From assembly GCA_035946955.1 (NCBI GenBank), contig DASYYE010000528.1:1-19404 (forward strand): a DNA stretch of 19,404 nt, given 5' to 3'. The position numbers were made by a program, and so were the translations under genes. Position 1 is the stretch's first letter. The number at the start of each line of letters is the position of its first letter. Positions 1-5,992 of this stretch are shown here, in pieces. Source of the stretch: DASYYE01 sp035946955. Its GTDB lineage: Bacteria; Actinomycetota; Actinomycetes; Streptosporangiales; Streptosporangiaceae. The notes under the pieces were generated by a model. The model was not told where the DNA came from, did no database searches, and saw only the letters and a list, made by a program, of their open reading frames with translations.

Positions 1-865
1 TCCCTGTGTCCGCTGTCAGCCACGCGACGCGCGGGTCCCGGCGGAACCATGACTCCTGACGCCGGGCAAAGCGCCTGGTCGCCGTGACGGTCTCCGCCTG
101 GGCCTGCTCAAGGGTCCACTCGCCCGCCAGGAACCGCAGCACCTGCGCATAGCCAAGCGCGCGGCTGGCCGTCCTGCCCTCGCGCAGGCCAGCCTGTTCC
201 AGGTCCATTGCCTCAGCCACGAAACCCGCGTCGAACATGTGGGCGGCCCGTGCCGTGATCCGCCTGTCCAGCTCGGCCCGCGCCACCCGCAGCCCGACCT
301 GGGTCACCTGGAACAGTGACTCGTAACTCGGCAGGGAGGCGGCGAAGGGGCGGCCGGACAGCTCGACCACCTCGAGCGCCCGGACGATCCTGCGGCCATT
401 GGAGGGCAGGATGGCGGCTGCCGCCGCCGGGTCGACGCCGCGCAGCCGCTCATGCAGGGCACGTGGCCCGGCCGCCGCCAGGTCCGCTTCCAGCCGCTCC
501 CGCACCTGCGGGTCACTGCCCGGGAACTCCAGCCGGTCGAGCGCGGCACGCACGTAGAGCCCAGACCCCCCGGCCAGCACGGGCACCCGTCCACGGGCCC
601 GGACCTCCTCGATCACGGACCGGGCCATGCCCTGGTACTCGGCCACACTGGCGGTGCGCCGGATGTCCCAGACGTCGAGCAGGTGGTGCGGCACGCCCCG
701 GCGCTGCGCCATGGTGAGCTTGGCGGTCCCGATGTCCATGCCCGCGTAGAGCTGCATGGAGTCGGCGTTCACGACCTCGCCGCCCAGTTCCTGGGCGAGC
801 CGGAGCGCCAGGTCCGACTTGCCGGCCGCCGTCGGCCCGACCACGGCGATCACTGCTGCGTCCAT
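1..865 (-). CDS. miaA: tRNA dimethylallyltransferase MiaA (3' end cut by window edge)
   Basis: Transfers a dimethylallyl group to N6 of A37 in tRNAs that read UNN codons, giving i6A37, the substrate of MiaB encoded upstream in the same operon. The visible 288 codons show the P-loop GPTAAGKS (residues 10-17), the DSMQLYAGMDIGTAKL segment (35-50) that contacts substrate, the LAGGSGLYVRA motif and, close to the left edge, the RRQESWFRRDPRVAWL block normal for the C-terminal part of the family. Family members are about 300-320 residues, so only a short tail is missing. The ATG at 865 is chosen because MDAAVIAVVGPTAAGKS is the usual N-terminus. No good Shine-Dalgarno is visible, and a 13-bp tandem duplication covers the start. 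The upstream stop is 23 nt away, which suggests translational coupling. Identity is secure. Confidence 0.95.
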   Translation of the reverse strand, partial: MDAAVIAVVGPTAAGKSDLALRLAQELGGEVVNADSMQLYAGMDIGTAKLTMAQRRGVPHHLLDVWDIRRTASVAEYQGMARSVIEEVRARGRVPVLAGGSGLYVRAALDRLEFPGSDPQVRERLEADLAAAGPRALHERLRGVDPAAAAAILPSNGRRIVRALEVVELSGRPFAASLPSYESLFQVTQVGLRVARAELDRRITARAAHMFDAGFVAEAMDLEQAGLREGRTASRALGYAQVLRFLAGEWTLEQAQAETVTATRRFARRQESWFRRDPRVAWLTADTG

Positions 866-886
866 CGCGTCAGTCCATCGCGTCAG
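861..886. repeat. 13-bp perfect tandem duplication over the miaA start
   Basis: The unit TCCATCGCGTCAG occurs twice head to tail (861-873 and 874-886). On the minus strand each copy carries an ATG-GAC. The copy nearer miaA opens the miaA frame. The upstream copy reads ATG-GAC-TGA, a two-codon open frame ending 7 nt before the real start. Because 13 is not a multiple of three, the two ATGs are in different frames. Confidence 0.9.
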
Positions 887-888
887 GT

Positions 889-1635
889 TTAGCTCGTGGC
901 CGTTTCCGCCAGCGCAGCATCCTCGTGCCAGACCGCGGCCAGGTACGTGACCCCGTAGGGAGCCGCCATGCACAGCAGCCGGCCGTGCATGCGCGTGCCC
1001 TCTGCCGCACCCGCCAGCACCTGCCACGACGCCCTCCCGGCGACCATGAGCTCGGCGTCGCGGGCCGGGCTGAGGCGGCCCAGCCAGTGAGTGTCCACGG
1101 CGGCGAGCGCTTCGGCCACGTCCTCGTCGTAGTCCTGCGCCTGTGGGTCAGGCGCGCCGGGAGCTTCCCGTGCCCGCCTCGCCGACGCGTCACCCATGGC
1201 CAGGATGCCCACCCGGGGCGCCCGCTCGGCGAGAACGACACCGAGCTTGCGGGCCTGCGCCGGGAGTGCGTACTGGTCGACGGAGTGGAAGACCACCTGA
1301 GGGGCGTCACCGCGCCCGGGCGTCACACCTGCCCGCGTCAGCAGCCACCGCCCCACCGTGAGCGACAGCGGCAGTACCGGCTTACCGTCCCCCACGGTGA
1401 CGTCCACCCCGAACTGCTGGAGCCCGCCCGCGGCCTCCGCTGGGAACTCCTGCTGCACCGGGCCTCCGCCGACTACGGCCACCAGGTCCGGGGAGGCGGC
1501 GAGGAGGCTGCACACCACCCGGTCCACCGCGTCGGCCACCTTGGCCAGTTCGGCTGGTGGGCGGTACACGGCGGCGCCAAGCGCGGCGGGCAGGAGCAAC
1601 GGGGGGTGCGGACAGACCGCGCCAGCGATAAGCAC
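889..1635 (-). CDS. Class III extradiol dioxygenase (LigB)-like protein of unknown function
   Basis: A 248-residue protein of the LigB-like family that actinomycetes commonly encode between miaB and miaA. The N-terminus MLIAGAVCPHPPLLLP, with a histidine at residue 10, resembles the metal-ligand segment of class III extradiol ring-cleavage enzymes. A WHED segment near the C-terminus offers further possible ligands. No substrate is known to me for this family, and the aromatic-cleavage label rests on fold similarity only. The GTG at 1635 is preferred because the hydrophobic start and CPHPPLL motif begin there. This places 163 nt of the gene inside the 3' end of the miaB reading frame, an unusually long overlap. 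A weak GGGGCG is the only candidate ribosome-binding site. It is probably co-transcribed with rny-miaB and miaA. Confidence 0.8.
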   Translation of the reverse strand: MLIAGAVCPHPPLLLPAALGAAVYRPPAELAKVADAVDRVVCSLLAASPDLVAVVGGGPVQQEFPAEAAGGLQQFGVDVTVGDGKPVLPLSLTVGRWLLTRAGVTPGRGDAPQVVFHSVDQYALPAQARKLGVVLAERAPRVGILAMGDASARRAREAPGAPDPQAQDYDEDVAEALAAVDTHWLGRLSPARDAELMVAGRASWQVLAGAAEGTRMHGRLLCMAAPYGVTYLAAVWHEDAALAETATS

Positions 1636-3095
1636 GGGCGCCCCGGGCCCACCGTGGGCATGCCGAGCAGCACCGGCACCTGGGCCGCGGGCGTGTCCAC
1701 GTGCGTGGCTTCCTGCCGGGCCTGCCAGGCGTCCCCGCCGCGGGTGCGCCGCACCGTGACGGTTGGCGAGTCCGCGGTCAGGTAGTGCGGGGCCGCTGCG
1801 GTCACTGTCACCGACACCACGTCACCCGGGCGGGGGTCAGTGCCCGCGGGTGTGAAGTGGACCAGGCGGTTGTCCTTGGCGCGCCCGCTCATCCGGTGTG
1901 TGGCCGTGTCCTTGCGGCCCTCCCCCTCGGCTACCAGCACCTCGACGCGGCGGCCGACCAGGGCCTGGTTCTCCGCCCGCGCGACGTCGGTGACCAGGCT
2001 GGTCAGCCTGCCGAAACGCTCGGCCACCACGTCCGGGGGCACTTGGGCGGCCATGGTGGCCGCGGGCGTGCCCGGCCGCGGCGAGTACTGGAACGTAAAG
2101 GCCCCCGCGAATCGCGCCTGGCGGACCAGGTCAAGGGTGTCCTCGAAGTCGCTCTCGGTCTCACCGGGGAACCCGACGATGATGTCGGTGGTGATGGCCG
2201 CGTCCGGAATGGCCGTCCGCACCCTTCCCAGGATGCCCAGGTATTTGTCCCGCCGGTAGGACCGGCGCATGGCGCTCAAAACGGCATCGGACCCGGACTG
2301 CAAGGGCATGTGCAGGCTCGGCATCACATTCGGGGTTTCGGCCATCGCCGCGATGACGTCACCGGTGAAGTCACGCGGGTGCGGAGACGTGAACCGGACC
2401 CTTTCCAGGCCCTTGACCTCCCCGCAGGCCCGCAGGAGCTTGCCGAACGCCAGGCGGTCCCCGAACCCGACGCCATAGGAGTTGACGTTCTGCCCGAGCA
2501 GGGTCACCTCCAGCACGCCCTCGCCGACCAGCGCCTGGACCTCGGCGAGCACGTCGCCGGGACGGCGGTCCTCCTCACGACCCCGCAGGCTCGGCACGAT
2601 GCAGAACGTGCACGTGTTGTTGCAGCCCACCGAGATGGCAACCCACGCCGAGTAGGGGGACTCACGCCGGGCGGGCAGGACCGAGGGGAACCTCTCCAGC
2701 GACTCCACGATCTCCACCTGCGCACGCCGGGCGACCCGGGCACGTTCGAGCAGGATGGGCAGGGAACCCAGGTTGTGCGTGCCGAACACCACGTCCACCC
2801 ATGGCGCGCGCCGGGCGATCCCGGCGCGGTCCTTCTGTGCCAGGCAGCCCCCGACCGCGATCTGCATGCCGGGGTGGGAGTCCTTCACGGGCAGCAGGTG
2901 ACCCAGGTTGCCATACAGCCGGTTGTCGGCGTTCTCGCGCACCGCGCAGGTGTTGAACACCACGACGTCGGCAATCTCGTCGCTGCCCGCACGCCGGTAG
3001 CCCGCCGACTCCAGCAGGCCGGCGAGGCGTTCGGAGTCGTGGGCGTTCATCTGGCACCCGTAGGTGCGGATCTCGTAGCTGCGGGCCGTGTCCAT
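1473..3095 (-). CDS. miaB: tRNA-2-methylthio-N6-dimethylallyladenosine synthase MiaB
   Basis: A radical-SAM methylthiotransferase that converts i6A37 of tRNA to ms2i6A37, acting after MiaA. From the ATG at 3095 (540 residues) the order is an N-terminal MTTase domain with cluster cysteines in RTYGCQMN (C14), NTCAVRENADNRLYG and GCLAQKDR; the radical-SAM motif CNNTCTFC (C158, C162, C165); the LLGQNVNSYG, LHMPLQSGSD and DIIVGFPGETE segments; and a C-terminal TRAM region ending near PHYLTADSP. The longer frame from 3170 would overlap the end of rny by 47 nt and adds residues without family likeness, so 3095, 28 nt after the rny stop, is preferred. No strong ribosome-binding site is visible. About 53 C-terminal residues overlap the next gene, are Arg/Pro/Trp-rich and look non-conserved: either a real tail or read-through caused by lack of stops in GC-rich DNA. 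Confidence 0.94.
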   Translation of the reverse strand: MDTARSYEIRTYGCQMNAHDSERLAGLLESAGYRRAGSDEIADVVVFNTCAVRENADNRLYGNLGHLLPVKDSHPGMQIAVGGCLAQKDRAGIARRAPWVDVVFGTHNLGSLPILLERARVARRAQVEIVESLERFPSVLPARRESPYSAWVAISVGCNNTCTFCIVPSLRGREEDRRPGDVLAEVQALVGEGVLEVTLLGQNVNSYGVGFGDRLAFGKLLRACGEVKGLERVRFTSPHPRDFTGDVIAAMAETPNVMPSLHMPLQSGSDAVLSAMRRSYRRDKYLGILGRVRTAIPDAAITTDIIVGFPGETESDFEDTLDLVRQARFAGAFTFQYSPRPGTPAATMAAQVPPDVVAERFGRLTSLVTDVARAENQALVGRRVEVLVAEGEGRKDTATHRMSGRAKDNRLVHFTPAGTDPRPGDVVSVTVTAAAPHYLTADSPTVTVRRTRGGDAWQARQEATHVDTPAAQVPVLLGMPTVGPGRPCLSLARSVRTPRCSCPPRLAPPCTAHQPNWPRWPTRWTGWCAASSPPPRTWWP

Positions 3096-3123
3096 GTCAA
3101 CAACGAGGGTACGGCCCCAGCCC

Positions 3124-4806
3124 TTAGCGGGCGAACTCGGTTGCGCGGGATTCCCGGACCACCGTGACACGGATCTGGCCTGGGTAGGTCAGTTCTTCCT
3201 CGACCTGTTTGGCCACATCCCTGGCGATCACCTGGGCCTGGATGTCATCCACCCGTTCGGGCTTGACCATGATCCGGATCTCACGGCCCGCGAGCATCGC
3301 ATAGGCCTTGTCCACGCCGGAGTGGGCAGCGGCGATCTCCTCCAACTGCTCCAGGCGCTTCACGTAGGCCTCCAGTGATTCGCGCCGGGCACCGGGACGG
3401 CTGCCGCTGATCGCGTCGGCGGCCTGCGTGAGGACCGCCTCCACGGTGCGCACCTCGACCTCGTTGTGGTGGGCCTCGATCGCGTGGACCACATCGGCCG
3501 ACTCGCCGTACTTGCGCGCGATCTCCGCCCCGATGAGCGCGTGCGAGCCCTCCACCTCGTGCGTCAGGGCCTTGCCGATGTCGTGCAGTACCGTGCAGCG
3601 TTTGAGCAGCAACGGGCTCATGCCCAGCTCACTGGCCATGATCGCGGCGATGTGCGCGGACTCGATGAGGTGCCCGAGCACATTCTGGCCGTAAGACGTG
3701 CGGTAACGGAGCTGGCCGAGGAGGGTCACCAGTTCCGGGTGCATGTCGGTGATGCCGAGCTCGACCATGGCATCCTCGCCGGCCCGCACGCACAACTGCG
3801 CTACCTCAGCCTTGCTGCGTTCGTGGGACTCCTCGATCCGTTGCGGGTGGATCCGGCCGTCGAGCACCAATCGCTCCAGTGTGAGGCGGCCAACCTCCCG
3901 CCGCACCGGGTCGAAACACGAGAGCAGGACCGCTTCTGGGGTGTCGTCGATGATGAGGTTGACACCGGTGATCGACTCGAAGGCCCGGATGTTGCGTCCT
4001 TCACGGCCGATGATCCTGCCCTTCATCTCCTCCCCCGGGAGGTGCAGCACCGACACCACGGACTCGCTCGTCTGGTCGCTGGCGACCCGCTGGATGGCCA
4101 GTGTCACGATGCGCCTGGCCCGGTCTTCACCGTCGCGGCGGGCCTGGCTCTCGGCCTCCCTGACGTAGAGCACGGCCTCGCGCTTGGCCTGGTTCGCGAT
4201 GGTTGCGACGAGCTCGGCCTTGGCCTGTTCCGCCGTGAGCCCGGCAGCTTCCTCGAGCACCTGGCGCCGTTCCTCGGCCAGGTGGGCCAGTTCGGCGCGG
4301 TGCTCCGCGATCTCCTGGGAGGCCTTGCTCAGGGCTTCGGAGCGCTCCCCCAGCTTGCGCTGCTCCTCGTCCAGCCGCTCCTCCCGCTCCGCCAGCCGGC
4401 CCTCCCTGCGCTCGATGTCCGCGCGGTGCGCGGCGGCCTCCTCCCGGGTGACCCGGGCGGCGTCCTCCGCACTGCGCTGGGCCTCGGCGGCCTGCTGCGC
4501 GGACTCCTGGGCACGCCGCAGCACCGCGGCCGCGTCAGACTGCGCGGAGGCCCTGATCTCCTCGGCCGCCTTGGCCGCCTCATCCACCCGCTGCTGTGCC
4601 TGCTCCATGGCACGGCCAGCTTCCGCCAGCCGCTGCTCGGCCTCGGCGCGCGTCGCCGCCTGGGTGTCCTGCGAGGCTTGTTCCTGGGGCAGCACAGCCA
4701 CGTTGGGTGTGGGCTGCCTGCGTAGCGCCACGAAGAGCGCACCTGCGGCGGCGAGCAATGCGAGAACCCCCATCGCCGCCAACAGGAGGGCAATGCTGTT
4801 GCTCAT
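3124..4806 (-). CDS. rny: Ribonuclease Y (membrane-anchored endoribonuclease)
   Basis: A 560-residue RNase Y, which initiates mRNA decay at the inner face of the membrane. Visible in order: an N-terminal membrane helix (SNSIALLLAAMGVLALLAAA, residues 2-21), a long Ala/Glu/Arg-rich coiled coil (about 40-210), a KH RNA-binding domain (GRIIGREGRNIRAFE from residue 263), and an HD phosphohydrolase domain with LHDIGK (H408, D409), then AHHNEVE and ITDMHPE-type segments. The C-terminal ELTYPGQIRVTVVRE is standard for the family. The frame stays open upstream to 5076, but the ATG at 4806 directly precedes the membrane helix and has GGGG 7 nt upstream, so the shorter start is chosen. It heads the minus-strand operon with miaB 28 nt downstream. 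A candidate promoter far upstream would give a leader of about 365 nt. Confidence 0.95.
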   Translation of the reverse strand: MSNSIALLLAAMGVLALLAAAGALFVALRRQPTPNVAVLPQEQASQDTQAATRAEAEQRLAEAGRAMEQAQQRVDEAAKAAEEIRASAQSDAAAVLRRAQESAQQAAEAQRSAEDAARVTREEAAAHRADIERREGRLAEREERLDEEQRKLGERSEALSKASQEIAEHRAELAHLAEERRQVLEEAAGLTAEQAKAELVATIANQAKREAVLYVREAESQARRDGEDRARRIVTLAIQRVASDQTSESVVSVLHLPGEEMKGRIIGREGRNIRAFESITGVNLIIDDTPEAVLLSCFDPVRREVGRLTLERLVLDGRIHPQRIEESHERSKAEVAQLCVRAGEDAMVELGITDMHPELVTLLGQLRYRTSYGQNVLGHLIESAHIAAIMASELGMSPLLLKRCTVLHDIGKALTHEVEGSHALIGAEIARKYGESADVVHAIEAHHNEVEVRTVEAVLTQAADAISGSRPGARRESLEAYVKRLEQLEEIAAAHSGVDKAYAMLAGREIRIMVKPERVDDIQAQVIARDVAKQVEEELTYPGQIRVTVVRESRATEFAR

Positions 4807-4901
4807 GGCGCAACCCCAATCCTGCTCGCCAACCCTGGTGCCAACCGCGCAGCCAGAGGCATCACTTACGTACATGCGGCGAGGGCCGAGCGCGCCGTTG
4901 C

Positions 4902-4928
4902 CAGGATGGCATGCAGGCATGCCGCCTG
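4902..4928. promoter_or_regulatory. Imperfect inverted repeat upstream of rny
   Basis: The arms are CCAGG plus GGCATGC on the left and GCATGCC plus CCTGG on the right, around a 2-nt centre (AG), with a small 2/1 internal bulge. The core GGCATGC-AG-GCATGCC (4908-4923) is perfect. It lies about 95 nt before the rny start, inside the presumed leader. It could be a protein-binding operator or an RNA hairpin; the sequence alone does not decide. Confidence 0.55.
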
Positions 4929-5177
4929 GGCAGCTGCCGCACACCGGCTGGTCACCGGCCCCCGACGGGACTCGGTCACACGGCTGGCGCGCAAGCCGCT
5001 GCTGTTCGCACCTCCGGCCAGAAGGCCGGCACGACATAGCCCAGGTACTTGGCCAGTCGCCACCGCCCCGAGACACGACCAGCCGCGCACCGGACCCATT
5101 TCCTGGCTGGCAACCGGTCTGCCAGTCCTTGACGTTCTGTCACTTGTTGGGCGCGGAACTAACACCTCGCTGCCGTC

Positions 5178-5206
5178 AGGTTAAGAGATGATAACAATCC
5201 GGGCAA
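5178..5206 (-). promoter_or_regulatory. Candidate sigma-A-type promoter of the rny operon
   Basis: Read on the minus strand: TTGCCC (5206-5201), a 17-nt spacer, then TAACCT (5183-5178). The TTG of the -35 box and the TAnnnT pattern of the -10 box fit actinobacterial housekeeping promoters, and the segment is locally richer in A/T. Transcription would begin near 5171, giving a leader of about 365 nt before rny. This is inferred from motif spacing only. Confidence 0.4.
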
Positions 5207-5246
5207 GACCGGAGTAGTAAATGCCCCTGTGACCAGCGCAGCTGTG

Positions 5247-5330
5247 GCCGTCCTCAGACGGCTGTGGCCCTTGTCAGACAGCGGGCCACGGCGGGGCTCA
5301 GACAGCGGGGCTCAGACAGCAGAGCCCCGC
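5247..5330 (-). terminator. Three consecutive hairpins at the end of recX
   Basis: In transcription order: GCGGGGCTC/GAGCCCCGC (5322-5330 with 5305-5313, 8-nt loop) spanning the recX stop codon; GTGGCCC/GGGCCAC (5264-5270 with 5283-5289, 12-nt loop); and GCCGTC/GACGGC (5247-5252 with 5257-5262, 4-nt loop). None is followed by a U-run, but actinobacterial terminators often lack one. Together they probably end the recA-recX transcript. Confidence 0.5.
5291..5318. repeat. 14-bp perfect tandem duplication at the recX stop
   Basis: GCGGGGCTCAGACA is present at 5291-5304 and again at 5305-5318. The second copy contains the recX stop codon (TGA on the minus strand, 5312-5314). A related CAGACAGCGGG also occurs at about 5275-5285. 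This suggests recent slippage around the recX terminus. Confidence 0.85.
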
Positions 5331-5992
5331 AGCGGCGGGGGTTCCGCACTGTCGTCGGCCGAGTCCAGGGTGTCGAGCCCTTCCAGACCGTCCAGGCATT
5401 CCAGCCCCGCGTCCATGTCGCTGTCGCTGAAGTCGCGGCCCCGGGAAGGGCGCGCAGCGCTGGGCGCGATGGCCGTGTCGTGTTCCAGGGCCTCGCGCAC
5501 CACCTGGGCGGCCAGCCCCGCGGAGTACCCCTTGCGGGCGAGGAACCCGACCAGGTGCCGCGCCCTGGCCGGGAGCGGCCTGCCCCGTGTGGCCACGACC
5601 CGCTTGGCCACGAGCCGCCGGGCCGTCTCGGCCTCGTCTTCGGGCCGCAGCGACCCCACAGCGGCCCTGACCTCCTCGGCGCCCACGCCACGCTGGTGCA
5701 GTTCGGCGGCGAGTGCGCGGCGGGCGAGGCCCCGCCCGTGGTGCCTGCTCTCCACCCATGCCCGGGCAAATGCGGCATCGTCGATCAGGCCAACCTCAGC
5801 GAAGCGGTCAAGGATAGCCTCGGCGACCTGCGGGGATACCCCCTTACGGCGCATCGCCTGGGCTAGCTGTTCCCGGGTGCGGGGCCCAGCTTCCAGCAGG
5901 CGCAGGCAGACCTGCCTGGCAGTCTCCTCGCTCTGGGCATCGTCATCCTGGGCCACGAGAGCACCGCTGTCCGGGCTATCCCGCACCACCAC
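5312..5992 (-). CDS. recX: Regulatory protein RecX
   Basis: RecX binds RecA filaments and inhibits strand exchange and the co-protease activity. Visible are the tandem three-helix repeats typical of the family: ARQVCLRLLEAGPRTREQLAQAMRRKGV, then AILDRFAEVGLIDDAAFARAWVESR, RRALAAELHQRGV and the C-terminal RHLVGFLARKGYSAGLAAQVVREAL. The frame is open upstream to 6211 inside recA, but that part reads as non-conserved Arg-rich sequence. Likely starts are the three adjacent GTG codons at 5992, 5989 and 5986, just before the recA stop; 5992 (226 residues) overlaps recA by 17 nt, so translation is probably coupled. No clear ribosome-binding site is seen, so the start is uncertain by a few codons. 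After the last helix there is an acidic tail (GLECLDGLEGLDTLDSADD) not needed for the RecX fold. Confidence 0.88.
   Translation of the reverse strand: MVVRDSPDSGALVAQDDDAQSEETARQVCLRLLEAGPRTREQLAQAMRRKGVSPQVAEAILDRFAEVGLIDDAAFARAWVESRHHGRGLARRALAAELHQRGVGAEEVRAAVGSLRPEDEAETARRLVAKRVVATRGRPLPARARHLVGFLARKGYSAGLAAQVVREALEHDTAIAPSAARPSRGRDFSDSDMDAGLECLDGLEGLDTLDSADDSAEPPPLRGSAV

Larger units (their letters stand above)
4807..5311. other. 505-nt gap between recX and rny
   Basis: No gene is supported here. Working in the direction of transcription (minus): three hairpins directly after recX, a candidate rny promoter at 5178-5206, about 250 nt of GC-rich sequence without recognised content, a strong inverted repeat at 4902-4928, and the rny start. 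Several open frames cross the gap, but they are Arg/Ser/Ala-rich without ribosome-binding sites and look like chance frames. Confidence 0.7.

Noticed and set aside
1701..3167. 488-codon open frame on the plus strand opposite miaB
   Set aside because: It mirrors miaB, which has all MTTase/radical-SAM motifs; its product is His/Arg/Gly-rich with no recognisable domain, as expected from the antisense frame of a GC-rich gene.
3096..3170. Upstream start of miaB at 3170
   Set aside because: It would overlap rny by 47 nt and adds 25 residues unlike MiaB N-termini; the family begins shortly before RTYGCQMN.
3466..4725. 419-codon plus-strand frame opposite rny
   Set aside because: The Leu/Gly/Arg-rich product without motifs is the reverse complement of the RNase Y coiled coil and HD domain.
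4866..5165. 99-codon minus-strand frame within the presumed rny leader
   Set aside because: It begins shortly after the candidate promoter and could be a leader peptide, but composition is random-like (Arg/Ser/Ala) and there is no supporting ribosome-binding site or homology.
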